The notes: generated by a model from the letters alone, not told the origin. DNA of 64,000 bases from Flavisolibacter ginsenosidimutans (GCF_007970805.1 NZ_CP042433.1:682001-746000); one strand, 5' to 3'. Positions 1 to 9,196 are shown, counted from the first letter of the stretch. Numbers and translations are program-made.

Positions 1-131
1 CCGAAATCCTCATCGTGGACGAAGTGCTGGCGGTGGGCGACGCCGAATTCCAAAAAAAATGTTTAGGCAAGATGGGCGACGTCACGCACAAAGAAGGCCG
101 CACCATCTTGTTTGTTTCCCACAACATGGCT
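1..131 (+). repeat. Near-identical copy of the Wzt ATPase core (matches 5174-5304)
   Basis: Bases 1-69 match 5174-5242 exactly, 70-92 differ, and 93-130 match 5266-5303 exactly. The match presumably continues to the left of the window. It covers only the ATPase core and fades in the C-terminal domain, which suggests a recent duplication or gene conversion restricted to the motor domain. Confidence 0.85.
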
Positions 132-749
132 TCCATTAAAAATCTCTGCTCTTCCGCCATCCTCATGAACAACGGCGGCATTGAAACCGAGGGCGACACC
201 AGCATTGTGATTGACCAATACTTATCAGAGGGCAATGAAGTTGAACGATACATACAATGGACCGAGGAAGAAAGGCCTGCTGCACCGGAACTTGAAGTGC
301 ATTCCATCAAGGTGCTTGACCACAGAGGAAGAATGGACAGCATCTTAACCACCGATGAAGACATTCGCGTTGAAATAAATTACCGGTTAAAAGAGCCGCT
401 GCGCAACCTGCGCGTAGGCATAAATTTTTTCACCACCGACGGATTGGAAATTATTTCGACCAGCGATTTTAATTTTCAGGACGCTTCGCGTTTGCGCAAG
501 CCCGGCCTTTACAAAAGCGTTTGCATTGTTCCAAAGCACTTGCTAAACTTGGGAACACTAATCGCAAAAGTTGATTTCGACATTCCCAAAACAAAAGCTA
601 TCCTGATGGACATCCCGGTTTCCTTCACGGTTTCGGAACTGGCCTTTAATCAATTGGGAATTACAGCAACCAATCGTCCTGCAGGTGTTGTTCATCCCTA
701 TATGAAATGGGAAATTCATTGCGAACAAGAAGTGCTTAACGAACCCTAA
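1..749 (+). CDS. Wzt-type polysaccharide ABC exporter ATPase, 3' part
   Basis: This is the C-terminal part of an ATP-binding subunit that energises export of a lipid-linked polysaccharide across the inner membrane. The reading frame is open to the left edge, so the Walker A half lies outside the window. The visible part starts in the Walker B region (EILIVDEVLAVGDAEF), followed by the H-loop (FVSHNMASIKNLC). From about base 230 there is a beta-rich C-terminal domain like those of Wzt proteins that recognise the end of their own O-antigen. Bases 1-69 are identical to the same part of the second Wzt gene (4609-5934), while the C-terminal domains differ clearly. The stop codon overlaps the ATG of the next gene by one base (TAATG), so the two are probably co-translated. 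The membrane partner Wzm is not in the window. The family is secure; the glycan is unknown. Confidence 0.9.
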   Translation, partial: EILIVDEVLAVGDAEFQKKCLGKMGDVTHKEGRTILFVSHNMASIKNLCSSAILMNNGGIETEGDTSIVIDQYLSEGNEVERYIQWTEEERPAAPELEVHSIKVLDHRGRMDSILTTDEDIRVEINYRLKEPLRNLRVGINFFTTDGLEIISTSDFNFQDASRLRKPGLYKSVCIVPKHLLNLGTLIAKVDFDIPKTKAILMDIPVSFTVSELAFNQLGITATNRPAGVVHPYMKWEIHCEQEVLNEP

Positions 750-2512
750 TGTTGGATTTTACCCGACTTCGCAAGAACACCAAAAAAGACTTCAGTAACC
801 TGAAGCCGATAAAAGTAGCCATCCTGTCCGATTCGGCTTCGCAACTGCTGCATACGGCTTTGAAAGGATACGGTTACGACAAAGGTCTGCACTACGAAAT
901 TTTTGAAGCCGATTACAACCAGATCGAACAGGAAGTTTTCAATCCCGCATCGGCTTTCTATTCCTTTTCACCGCAAGTGATTCTGTTGGTAAAAACGACG
1001 CCTAAACTGGTTCAACAGTTTTACGATTGCGAGTCAAAAGAACGTGTGCTTTTTGCGGAAAGAAAAATGGCGGAGTTGAATGCTTTAACAACAGCCATTG
1101 AACAACGATTAACGGCGAAAGTCATTCTCTTTACATTTCAGGAAAAAGACGACCGGGTTTACGGAAACTATGCCAACAAACTGGCGCAATCTTTTTTGTA
1201 TCAGGTGCGCAAACTAAATCTGCTTTTAATGCAAGCGGCGCAACAGCGACCAAACATTTTTATTTGTGATGTTCAGCAATTGACAACCGGAGCTGGTTGG
1301 CAAAACACCTGGGACGCAAAAAATTATTTTGCAACCGATCTTGTTTGGAGTCTTGATTTTCTGCCAACGGTTGCAAAGAACATCAGCGACATCGTTGAGG
1401 CAACCGAAGGAACGTTCAAAAAATGCCTCGTTGTGGATTTGGACAACACATTATGGGGCGGCGTTGTTGGCGACGACGGAATGAACGGCATTGAAATCGG
1501 CAATTTGGGAAGAGGCAAGGTCTTTACGCAGTTGCAAAAATGGATCAAAGAATTAAAGCAACGCGGTATCATCGTCTGTGTTTGCAGCAAGAACGCCGAG
1601 GCCATTGCCAAAGAGCCTTTTGAAAAACATCCCGATATGGTTTTACGGCTTGAAGACATTGCTGTTTTTGTGGCCAATTGGGAAAACAAAGTTGACAACC
1701 TGCGCTTCATAAAACAAACGCTCAACATTGGTTTTGATGCCATGGTCTTTTTGGACGACAATCCCTTTGAAAGAGGCATGGTGAAGGAAGCTATACCGGC
1801 ACTTGCGGTGCCCGAGTTGCCGCAAGATCCTGCGGAATATTTGGACTACTTGCAAAACCTGAATCTTTTTGAAACGGCTTCGTTTACCGCTGAAGATGTT
1901 CATCGCGTTCAGTTGTACCGCGAAGAAGCCGCACGGACTGCTTGGCAAAAAACATATGCAAACGAAGAAGATTATCTGGCGAGCCTCGAAATGAAAGCCG
2001 AAATTCTTCCGCTGAACGATTTTACCATTCCGAGAGCCGCGCAGCTTTCCCAACGATCAAATCAATTTAATTTGCGCACCGTTCGGTACACGGAAAACGA
2101 TCTTCAAAAAATCGCGGCATCGTCACTGTACGCGTCTCTTGTTGTAAGACTGAAGGACAAGTTTGGCGACTACGGTATCATCAGTTTTGTTGTGTTGAAG
2201 AGAGCCGGCAGTGAATTGTTTATTGAAACCTGGCTAATGAGTTGCCGTGTTTTGAAGCGGGGCGTTGAGCGGTTAGTTTTAAATCACATTGTATCCGTTG
2301 CCAAAAATTGGAAGGCAAACACGATCATAGGAGAATATCTGTCAACACCCAAAAACGCTCTGGTAAAACATCACTATGAGCAGCTTGGGTTTTCGGGTTC
2401 GGGTTCTCATTGGCGTCTGCCGATACAGAATTATGTAGAAAAAGAGGCAGCGATTGAATTAATAAATATGAAACAAAACGAGCCGTACATCGCGGCCTCA
2501 AATTTTGAATAG
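749..2512 (+). CDS. FkbH-like HAD-IIIC phosphatase/glyceryltransferase
   Basis: FkbH-type enzymes take the glyceryl group from 1,3-bisphosphoglycerate, remove the phosphate and load glycerate as a thioester on an acyl carrier protein. The 587-residue protein has an N-terminal SGNH-like region (about 1-220). A HAD domain follows, with motif I DLDNTLWGG (Asp230 and Asp232 as nucleophile and acid/base) and a later FLDDNPFERG motif. A GNAT-like C-terminal domain covers about 420-570. The length fits the three-domain family members. It starts inside the stop codon of the Wzt gene, and an acyl carrier protein gene starts 5 bases after it, which is the expected partner. The loaded group is inferred from the family; a different acyl unit remains possible. 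Confidence 0.88.
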   Translation: MLDFTRLRKNTKKDFSNLKPIKVAILSDSASQLLHTALKGYGYDKGLHYEIFEADYNQIEQEVFNPASAFYSFSPQVILLVKTTPKLVQQFYDCESKERVLFAERKMAELNALTTAIEQRLTAKVILFTFQEKDDRVYGNYANKLAQSFLYQVRKLNLLLMQAAQQRPNIFICDVQQLTTGAGWQNTWDAKNYFATDLVWSLDFLPTVAKNISDIVEATEGTFKKCLVVDLDNTLWGGVVGDDGMNGIEIGNLGRGKVFTQLQKWIKELKQRGIIVCVCSKNAEAIAKEPFEKHPDMVLRLEDIAVFVANWENKVDNLRFIKQTLNIGFDAMVFLDDNPFERGMVKEAIPALAVPELPQDPAEYLDYLQNLNLFETASFTAEDVHRVQLYREEAARTAWQKTYANEEDYLASLEMKAEILPLNDFTIPRAAQLSQRSNQFNLRTVRYTENDLQKIAASSLYASLVVRLKDKFGDYGIISFVVLKRAGSELFIETWLMSCRVLKRGVERLVLNHIVSVAKNWKANTIIGEYLSTPKNALVKHHYEQLGFSGSGSHWRLPIQNYVEKEAAIELINMKQNEPYIAASNFE

Positions 2513-2517
2513 ATCAA

Positions 2518-2763
2518 ATGACGAAAGAGCAAATTTTACAGAAATTGCGCAGCGTTTTCGACGATGTTTTTGAAGGCCACTCCACCGAAATTTCAGAGAG
2601 TACGACGGCCAATGACATCGAGGAATGGGACTCGCTAACGAACATAGAATTGATGGTGGCCGTCGAAAAAAAGTTCGACATTAAACTGACCTCGTCCGAT
2701 ATCAACAACCTTCAAAACGTAGGCGATTTGTGCCGCGTCGTTCAAACAAAAATTGCCGCCTGA
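2518..2763 (+). CDS. Acyl carrier protein
   Basis: This small acidic protein (81 residues) carries acyl groups on a phosphopantetheine arm. The attachment site is Ser39 in EEWDSLTNIEL, the usual DSL motif at the start of helix II, and the length matches stand-alone carriers. It sits between the FkbH-like gene (gap 5 bases) and a hexapeptide acyltransferase gene (gap 9 bases). It is therefore probably a dedicated glyceryl carrier for polysaccharide decoration and not the fatty-acid AcpP, although that cannot be excluded from sequence alone. The ATG at 2518 is well placed. Confidence 0.92.
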   Translation: MTKEQILQKLRSVFDDVFEGHSTEISESTTANDIEEWDSLTNIELMVAVEKKFDIKLTSSDINNLQNVGDLCRVVQTKIAA

Positions 2764-2772
2764 GTTTTTGCG

Positions 2773-3444
2773 ATGAACGTTGTAAGAAAAGGTTTTTTTT
2801 GGATGGGTGTATGGCGCAGAACCGCGGCTTATTACACCTGGCAATTTTTGACGAAGCACGTTTGGTTTCTGCGTGTTTTTTACGAAACCGGCAAAACCGA
2901 AGCCTACGTCACGTTTAAGATTTGGTTCTTTCAAAAGGTGCTTGGCTTTAACCGCCGCGTGTACTGGCCGGTGCATTACCGGAGTACCGTTAATCTTTTT
3001 GAAAACATTGTCATCGGCGTGGGCAGCGCACCGGGCTTGTCGCCAGGTTGTTACATTCAAGGCAGGGGAAGGGTCATCATTGGAAACTACGTGGGCATTG
3101 GTCCGAACGTAGGCATCATAAGTGGCGGACATCAACTGTTTGATTTCCGCGTGCCCACAAAAGGATACATCAAGATCGGCAATTATTCCTGGATCGGCAT
3201 GAACAGCGTCATTCTCGAAAACGTGGAACTCGGCGACTTCACCATTGTGCAGGCCGGCTCGGTTGTAAAAAAATCTTTCAAACAAGGCTATTGCGTCATC
3301 GGCGGAAATCCGGCTGTTTTGATCAAGGAGTTTCCGCCCGAAAGCCATCATTTATTTGAACGCTATAAAAACGAATACGAATACATCGGTTATATGCGTG
3401 CACACAAATTTGCAGAATACCGAAAACGATATTTATGGTTTTGA
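2773..3444 (+). CDS. Left-handed beta-helix (hexapeptide repeat) acyltransferase
   Basis: This 223-residue protein has hexapeptide repeats (for example VIIGNYVGIGPNVGII and IKIGNYSWIGMNSVIL) that build a left-handed beta-helix. A catalytic-type His lies in SGGHQLF, and the C-terminal end (VIGGNPAVLIKEFPPE) is typical of LbetaH sugar O- or N-acyltransferases. The N-terminal 70 residues are aromatic and basic and may lie at the membrane surface. It directly follows the acyl carrier protein, so it is the best candidate to move the FkbH-derived acyl group, or an acetyl group, onto a sugar. Its last 10 bases overlap the next gene. The family is certain; donor and acceptor are inferred. Confidence 0.85.
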   Translation: MNVVRKGFFWMGVWRRTAAYYTWQFLTKHVWFLRVFYETGKTEAYVTFKIWFFQKVLGFNRRVYWPVHYRSTVNLFENIVIGVGSAPGLSPGCYIQGRGRVIIGNYVGIGPNVGIISGGHQLFDFRVPTKGYIKIGNYSWIGMNSVILENVELGDFTIVQAGSVVKKSFKQGYCVIGGNPAVLIKEFPPESHHLFERYKNEYEYIGYMRAHKFAEYRKRYLWF

Positions 3445-4589
3445 AAACACACCCCGTCCCTTACCGTCAATGTACACGGTGTATTCTTGACACCGTGGAC
3501 GATCCGAAGATGTCGTTTGATGAAAACGGCGTTTGTTCGCATTGCCGTCAATACGACGAGCAGGAAAAATATTATTTGAAAGAAGGTAAAGAAGCCGAAG
3601 CATTGCTTTCGTCCACACTGCAACAGATAAAAGATTATGGCCGCGGCAGAAAGTACGACTGTCTGATTGGTTTAAGCGGAGGCGTGGACAGCAGCTATGT
3701 GGCTTATCTGGCAAAGCAATACGGATTGCGAGCCTTGTGCGTACATTTCGACAACGGCTGGAACTCGGAACTCGCCGTGATGAACATTCACCACATTGTC
3801 AACAAACTGAACTTCGATCTGGAAACTTACGTGATTGATTGGGAAGAATTTAAAGACCTTCAACTGGCTTACTTGAAAGCTTCCGTTATTGACATTGAAG
3901 TTTTGACCGATCACGCCATCTACGGAACAATGTTTAAGATTGCCAGGCAAAACGACATTAAGTACGTTTTGGGAGGCCACAACATTGTTACCGAGGGCAT
4001 TTTGCCTTATCATTGGACCTACGACAAAAAAGATTACATCAACATCAAAGCCATTCACAAACAATACGGAGAAAAGCCGCTCAAAACCTTTCCGTTTTTA
4101 GACCGGAAGATGAAAAAGTTCATCGCCAACTCGGGTGTTGAATTTGTAAACTACCTGAACTGGGTACCGTATGTAAAAGACGAAGTGAAAAAGATATTGC
4201 AGAAAGAATTGGCCTGGAAAGATTACGGCGGAAAGCATTACGAAAGCATCTGGACCCGTTTTTACCAAGGCTATATTTTGCCAACGAAATTCAAAGTTGA
4301 CAAACGCAAAGCGCACCTGTCAACTTTAGTTTGCTCGGGACAAATGACCCGCGAAGAGGCGCTGGCAGAGATGAAAACTCCGCCCTATGACGCACAACAA
4401 TTACAGATTGACAAAGAGTTTGTGTTGAAAAAATTTGGCATTAACGAAGCAGAGTTTGACAGGCTGATGAAACTTCCGGTACGCAGCCATAAGGAATTTG
4501 ACACTGAAGGTTCTCTCTTCAATTATTATCCGGTTTTAAAGCCATTGAAGCCCGTGTGGAATGCGTTTAAAGTAGCCACAGGGAAATAA
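3435..4589 (+). CDS. PP-loop N-acetyl sugar amidotransferase, copy 1 (WbpG/PseA/WbpS-like)
   Basis: This ATP-pyrophosphatase-type amidotransferase activates a sugar carboxylate as an adenylate and amidates it. The 384-residue protein has a four-Cys zinc-type motif at the N-terminus (Cys13, Cys16, Cys34, Cys37), then the PP-loop SGGVDSSYVAYL at 81-92. Further conserved blocks are HFDNGWNSELAV and GGHNIVTEG. It overlaps the acyltransferase gene by 10 bases and lies just before the second Wzt gene. No glutaminase gene is next to it, so ammonia must be free or come from the HisH/HisF pair at 18551-19911. A related copy lies at 17380-18519. WbpG, PseA/LegA and WbpS are alternative assignments; an amidated uronic acid is the likeliest product. 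Confidence 0.87.
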   Translation: MVLKTHPVPYRQCTRCILDTVDDPKMSFDENGVCSHCRQYDEQEKYYLKEGKEAEALLSSTLQQIKDYGRGRKYDCLIGLSGGVDSSYVAYLAKQYGLRALCVHFDNGWNSELAVMNIHHIVNKLNFDLETYVIDWEEFKDLQLAYLKASVIDIEVLTDHAIYGTMFKIARQNDIKYVLGGHNIVTEGILPYHWTYDKKDYINIKAIHKQYGEKPLKTFPFLDRKMKKFIANSGVEFVNYLNWVPYVKDEVKKILQKELAWKDYGGKHYESIWTRFYQGYILPTKFKVDKRKAHLSTLVCSGQMTREEALAEMKTPPYDAQQLQIDKEFVLKKFGINEAEFDRLMKLPVRSHKEFDTEGSLFNYYPVLKPLKPVWNAFKVATGK

Positions 4590-4608
4590 TCCGTTACCGT
4601 TCATATTT

Positions 4609-5934
4609 ATGTCTATGTCGAAAACAGCGATAGAGTTATCCAATCTGGGCAAGTTGTACCGGTTGGGAGAGGTGGGCACCGGCACGGTGAGCCACGATTT
4701 GAACCGGTGGTTGGCGCGGCTGCGCGGCAAGGAAGATCCCTTTGCCAAGGTGGGCGAAGTGAACGACCGCACCAAAAAAGGCAACAGCGAATACGTGTGG
4801 GCGTTAAAAGATATTTCATTTAGCATTCCTCAGGGTGTTGTGACCGGCATCATTGGCCGCAACGGGGCGGGGAAGAGCACGCTTTTGAAGGTGCTTTCCA
4901 AGGTAACCGCACCCACCACGGGGCGCATCAAAGTAAAAGGCCGCATTGCGTCGCTCTTGGAAGTGGGCACGGGTTTTCACCCCGAACTGACGGGGCGGGA
5001 AAACATCTACTTAAACGGCGCCATTTTGGGCATGACCAAGCGGGAGATCACCCGCAAGTTTGACGAAATCGTGGACTTTGCCGGCGTGGACCGTTACATC
5101 GACACGCCGGTGAAGCGCTACTCGTCGGGCATGTACGTGCGGTTGGCCTTCGCGGTGGCGGCCTACCTGGAATCCGAAATCCTCATCGTGGACGAAGTGC
5201 TGGCGGTGGGCGACGCCGAATTCCAAAAAAAATGTTTAGGCAGAATGAAAGAGGTCAGCACCAACGAAGGCCGCACCATCTTGTTTGTTTCCCACAACAT
5301 GGCCGCTATTAAAAATCTCTGTAGCCAATGCGTCTTTATGAACAACGGCCAGGTAGTGCAAATTGGACCGACTGGGGACGTTCTGGAACGATATCTTGCC
5401 GACGCGAATCACGAGCAGCGAGTCTTGAATTGGCAAAACGGAGGACGGCCAAGTTTTCCGGAATTGGATGTTCAGCTGATCGCCGTTGAGGACGAAAAAG
5501 GCAATCGTGACAATGCACTGAGCACGACAACCAAACTGCTTATTCGGATCGAATATTTATTGAAAATGGCAGTAAAGGGTTTACGTGTTACGATGAGCGT
5601 ATATAGCTACGACGACATCGAAATTTTTTCGTCGAGTGACTATGATTTTGTGGGCGAAAGCAGCATTCGCGAAGCGGGATTCTATTCTAGCATTTGCCAC
5701 ATCCCGAGCCACTTGCTAAACGTAGGAAATTATATACTCAAAGTACACTTCGACATACCCGGCATCAAAAATATTATCATTGACATTCCTGTTGAATTCA
5801 ATATTTCAGAGGGGATGTACAACCAACTCGGCCGAACTGTTTCGCACAAGCCCGGCGGCCTTATACATCCGTTTTTACAGTGGGACGTATTGTATAAAGG
5901 AAATGGCATAGCCGCAAAACAACTGTGTCCTTAA
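4609..5934 (+). CDS. Wzt-type polysaccharide ABC exporter ATPase
   Basis: This complete 441-residue ATP-binding subunit has Walker A GRNGAGKST at 83-91, an ABC signature in YSSGMYVRLAFAVA, Walker B EILIVDEVLAVGDAEF and the H-loop FVSHNMAAIKNLC. The C-terminal domain of about 160 residues from about 285 is beta-rich, as in Wzt proteins that bind the glycan they export. It has no membrane segments, so it needs a Wzm permease, not found here. The ATPase core is almost identical in DNA to the fragment at the left edge, whereas the C-terminal domains are only moderately similar. This suggests two exporters, or two recognition subunits, tuned to different glycans. An in-frame second ATG at 4615 is an alternative start. 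Confidence 0.92.
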   Translation: MSMSKTAIELSNLGKLYRLGEVGTGTVSHDLNRWLARLRGKEDPFAKVGEVNDRTKKGNSEYVWALKDISFSIPQGVVTGIIGRNGAGKSTLLKVLSKVTAPTTGRIKVKGRIASLLEVGTGFHPELTGRENIYLNGAILGMTKREITRKFDEIVDFAGVDRYIDTPVKRYSSGMYVRLAFAVAAYLESEILIVDEVLAVGDAEFQKKCLGRMKEVSTNEGRTILFVSHNMAAIKNLCSQCVFMNNGQVVQIGPTGDVLERYLADANHEQRVLNWQNGGRPSFPELDVQLIAVEDEKGNRDNALSTTTKLLIRIEYLLKMAVKGLRVTMSVYSYDDIEIFSSSDYDFVGESSIREAGFYSSICHIPSHLLNVGNYILKVHFDIPGIKNIIIDIPVEFNISEGMYNQLGRTVSHKPGGLIHPFLQWDVLYKGNGIAAKQLCP

Positions 5935-5945
5935 ACCCAATCTGA

Positions 5946-7067
5946 ATGAAGGTCGCCATTGTCGATTTTGACCATTATGAAATGACGTATTCGCTCATAA
6001 AGTGTTTGGCCGTTCGCACCGATGCAATTGATGTTTATTCCACCGGAGAAATTATTGCCCTACTGAAGAAAAGTCAATTGCCAAAAAAAGTGAGCCTTTG
6101 CTGGTTTAAAACAGGCGATGTTGCAAAGCTGAACGATACGTTTAAAACGGAGAGTGCGTACGACTATGTTTTTCTGAATACCCTGAACGATCATTTTCCT
6201 CTTGCCAATGCGTTTCTGGACAGGCTGCGGAGCGGTAACAGTAAAATTATTTTGACTCTGCATAACGTGAATTATTGGTTCACCATGGCTCGCAGATTAA
6301 AAGTTTTCAAACGTCCCCGTAACGATGAACACAGGGCGATGTTGAAAATTGCCCAAAAAGTTGACGCTTACTTGGTCATTAGTGAAAACCAGAAAGACTA
6401 TCTCAAATACGACATCGGCGTCAAAAAAAAAGTGATTGTATTTCCTTATTTCATTTTTGAGCCGCAACCGCAGAAAGTATCCGTAGAAAAGACCAATAAA
6501 CTGGAAATTGTCATTCCCGGAACGCTTGAGTACGGACGAAAGGATTATGAGGTGGCCGTTGAGGTTTTTAAAATATTGGACAAGCGGCTTTTCAAGCTTG
6601 TCTTGCTAGGACACATAAAAGACGAATACGGAGCAAACATTCTAGTCGAATGCCAAAAACTTCAGGACGAAGGTCTCGAGGTGGTTTGGTTTTCCAAATA
6701 CATTCAGCCTGACGAATTTGAGCGAGTTATGACAGAAGCGGATGTCGTTTTTGCACCCATTAGGGTCAACACAAAACACCGTGGCATTGCGGAAGTTTAT
6801 GGGCGTACAAAAGCAACTGGCGCAATCTTCGATTTGATCCGGTACAGCAAGCCTGGTGTTTTCCCTCGGTCGCTTCACATTCCTTCGGAGTTTCAGGATT
6901 CGGTTGTAACCTACACGACGGTGAACGAACTGAAAGAAGTATTTAATAGCATGCTGCAGAAAAGACACCTTCTTGCTTTGCAAGCACATGCACAGAAGGT
7001 GTCCACTAAATACGCCTATGCGAACGTTGCTGAAAGTCTCTTTCAACAATTGTCAACATTGAACTGA
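5946..7067 (+). CDS. Glycosyltransferase, GT-B fold (group 1-like)
   Basis: This 373-residue cytoplasmic protein starts with a Rossmann-type strand (MKVAIVDFDHYE) and has a donor-domain core (IVIPGTLEYGRKDYEVAVEV and LVLLGHIKDEYG). The closing region ATGAIFDLIRYSKPGVFP takes the place of the usual EX7E segment. This layout fits a divergent GT-B transferase that adds one sugar to a lipid-linked glycan. It lies 11 bases after the Wzt gene and 18 bases before a GT2 gene, in the same run of assembly genes. Donor and linkage cannot be read from the sequence, and the family call is weaker than for the GT4 genes downstream. Confidence 0.72.
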   Translation: MKVAIVDFDHYEMTYSLIKCLAVRTDAIDVYSTGEIIALLKKSQLPKKVSLCWFKTGDVAKLNDTFKTESAYDYVFLNTLNDHFPLANAFLDRLRSGNSKIILTLHNVNYWFTMARRLKVFKRPRNDEHRAMLKIAQKVDAYLVISENQKDYLKYDIGVKKKVIVFPYFIFEPQPQKVSVEKTNKLEIVIPGTLEYGRKDYEVAVEVFKILDKRLFKLVLLGHIKDEYGANILVECQKLQDEGLEVVWFSKYIQPDEFERVMTEADVVFAPIRVNTKHRGIAEVYGRTKATGAIFDLIRYSKPGVFPRSLHIPSEFQDSVVTYTTVNELKEVFNSMLQKRHLLALQAHAQKVSTKYAYANVAESLFQQLSTLN

Positions 7068-7085
7068 ACTCAAAATTCTACCGTT

Positions 7086-8123
7086 TTGAAACAAATTGTT
7101 TCGATCATAACACCCAGTTTTAACCGTGCTGATTTGGTCACAGAAACTGCCGATTCCATCTTTGCCCAAACTTACCCGTATTGGGAGTGGGTTATCGTCG
7201 AAGATGGCAGTACTGATAACAGCTGGGAAGTATTGCAGGCAATAGCTGCGAAAGACAGCCGGGTAAAAATTTTTCAACGCCAGCGATTGCCTAAGGGCGC
7301 CTGTGCCTGCCGCAACATTGCGGTAGAAAATTGCACCGGCGACTACGTGATGTTTTTAGATACAGACGATGTACTGGCACCGTATTGCCTTGAACAAAGA
7401 GTGGCTGCCATGCAAGAAAACCCAGATTGTGATTTCGTTATTTTTCCCATGCTCCTGTTTGAAAATGAATTGATGGATTTAAATGTGCTGTGGAATATTG
7501 ACAAAGATAAGGATGACATTCATCGCATACTTACCGGTGATGCCGTGTGCCAAGGAACGGGGCCGCTTTGGAAAAAAAGCTCTTTTCAACAGGTCGGTAT
7601 GTGGCGCGAAGACTTGGCACTATGGCAAGATGTAGAACTCCACATTCGGAGTCTTTTGTGGCCAATGAAGTATGTTAAACGTCTTGATTTGAATCCGGAT
7701 GTTTATCTACGGGTTTCTTATACGAGCCTGTCCCGCAGTGGCTACTATACGCTTCCCAAAATAAAGAGCCGTATGGAGGTTCTCGTGTACACGTATCGAA
7801 CCGTGCGGGAAAAGGGCGTATTTGAGCAATATCGTAACGATGTGTCGACCCTCGCAAACGACATTGTTCTAAGCGCAATTGTAGGTGGTCATTATAGCGA
7901 AGCCAAAAAATTTCTTGCCTTTTGCCGAAATGAAAACCTTTTCGATCTTTCTAAATACAATGCCGTTCAAAACTATCTTTCCGTACGCAAATCGAAGTTG
8001 TCAAAAATTAAAGCTGTTGACAGCTTCTTTTATCGGAAAGCCAGGCTTCTGCAAATTGCCACGGACAACACCATCGGAAAAATTTCTTGGAAACCATCTT
8101 CCGTTTCCCCGGTTTTATTTTAA
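7086..8123 (+). CDS. Glycosyltransferase family 2
   Basis: This 345-residue GT-A enzyme opens with VSIITPSFNRADL, followed by the nucleotide-binding segment EDGSTDNSWEVL and the metal-binding motif MFLDTDDVLAPYC. An acidic catalytic region follows at WREDLALWQDVELH. These are the usual GT2 blocks in order. The start is TTG at 7086; no ATG precedes the conserved first strand, so the TTG is favoured. It lies 18 bases after the previous gene and 6 before the next. The C-terminal 80 residues are helical and not recognised. Substrate unknown. Confidence 0.88.
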   Translation: MKQIVSIITPSFNRADLVTETADSIFAQTYPYWEWVIVEDGSTDNSWEVLQAIAAKDSRVKIFQRQRLPKGACACRNIAVENCTGDYVMFLDTDDVLAPYCLEQRVAAMQENPDCDFVIFPMLLFENELMDLNVLWNIDKDKDDIHRILTGDAVCQGTGPLWKKSSFQQVGMWREDLALWQDVELHIRSLLWPMKYVKRLDLNPDVYLRVSYTSLSRSGYYTLPKIKSRMEVLVYTYRTVREKGVFEQYRNDVSTLANDIVLSAIVGGHYSEAKKFLAFCRNENLFDLSKYNAVQNYLSVRKSKLSKIKAVDSFFYRKARLLQIATDNTIGKISWKPSSVSPVLF

Positions 8124-8129
8124 ATACGC

Positions 8130-9164
8130 ATGACCGACAAAGACGTCCTCATTTCAATTGTCATTCCGGTAAAAAACGCAGAGCCCTGGCTTCACGATTG
8201 TTTGCGCGGCATTCAGGAACAAACCCTGTTCTCGCAGACGGAAATTGTCTTGCTTGATTCGGGTTCCACAGACAATACACTAGAAATTGCCAAGACCTAT
8301 CCGGTACGCCTTTACTCTATTCGGCCGGAAGACTTTAATCATGGCTTAACACGCAACGTCGGTGTAAAGTATTGCAAAGGCAAGTATGTTGTAATGACTG
8401 TACAGGACGCGAAACCTACCGATAGTTATTGGCTCCAAAAGTTACTCGATGGATTTTCGGTTGGCGACAACGTAGCAGGTGTTTGCGGCCAACAAGTGGT
8501 TCCGAAAGATCGCGATAAAAACCCCGTGGATTGGTTTCGTCCTGTTGACGAGCCGAAGACAAAACTCTATGCTTTTAAGGCAGAAGATTTTGATGCGTTG
8601 TCACCCGCGGAGAAAAAAGCTGCCTGCAGTTGGGACGATGTAAACGCAATGTATAAAAGAGAAGTAATGGACGAAATCCCCTTCCGCAAGATTTCCTACG
8701 GTGAAGATGTCATTTGGGCGCGGGAAGCTTTACGCAAAGGGTACACATTGGTGTACCAACCGTCGGCTAGGGTTTACCATTATCACAATGAGAATGTGGA
8801 TTACATGTTCCGGCGTAGCCTTACGGTTATGTATCTCTGGTACAAGAGCGTTGGCTTTTTATATCCGAAGGAACCGCTCAGTCTTCGATCGGTTTTGAGC
8901 ATGATGAAAACCATAGCAATCACCAAGCCGCTGAGTACCGCGGAGAAATACAAATGGATGGCCTATAATTTTCAACGCCACCGATCAAGCCAGCGTGCTT
9001 ATCAGGCTTTCTTTGCCGCACTGGCCCAAGGAGAGGAAAGTCTAGATGAATTGCATGAAAAGTATTGCGGTAAGCCTCCGGTTCCGCTCAAACCTACTTC
9101 GTTTGAAAAAGCGAGTGCAGGCGAAAAAATTTTCGCTAAGAACGAATCGTTTAACGAGGATTAA
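8130..9164 (+). CDS. Glycosyltransferase family 2, rhamnosyltransferase-like
   Basis: This 344-residue GT-A enzyme has ISIVIPVKNAEPWL at the N-terminus, LLDSGSTDNTLEIA for nucleotide binding, and VMTVQDAKPTDSYWL in the DxD position. The QDA form resembles the TQDA motif of rhamnosyltransferase-like GT2 enzymes, in which the first Asp of DxD is replaced. Conserved acidic residues follow in SYGEDVIWAREALRKGY. It is packed 6 bases behind another GT2 gene. Rhamnose or another 6-deoxyhexose as donor is only suggested by the QDA motif. No dTDP-rhamnose biosynthesis genes are in the window. Confidence 0.87.
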   Translation: MTDKDVLISIVIPVKNAEPWLHDCLRGIQEQTLFSQTEIVLLDSGSTDNTLEIAKTYPVRLYSIRPEDFNHGLTRNVGVKYCKGKYVVMTVQDAKPTDSYWLQKLLDGFSVGDNVAGVCGQQVVPKDRDKNPVDWFRPVDEPKTKLYAFKAEDFDALSPAEKKAACSWDDVNAMYKREVMDEIPFRKISYGEDVIWAREALRKGYTLVYQPSARVYHYHNENVDYMFRRSLTVMYLWYKSVGFLYPKEPLSLRSVLSMMKTIAITKPLSTAEKYKWMAYNFQRHRSSQRAYQAFFAALAQGEESLDELHEKYCGKPPVPLKPTSFEKASAGEKIFAKNESFNED

Positions 9165-9196
9165 TCTTCTTTTTCGAACAACATTAAAACGTCTTT

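Noticed and set aside
2635..3351. Open frame of 238 codons on the - strand opposite the acyl carrier protein and acyltransferase genes
   Set aside because: The + strand genes have strong motifs; the - strand frame has none and crosses both genes.
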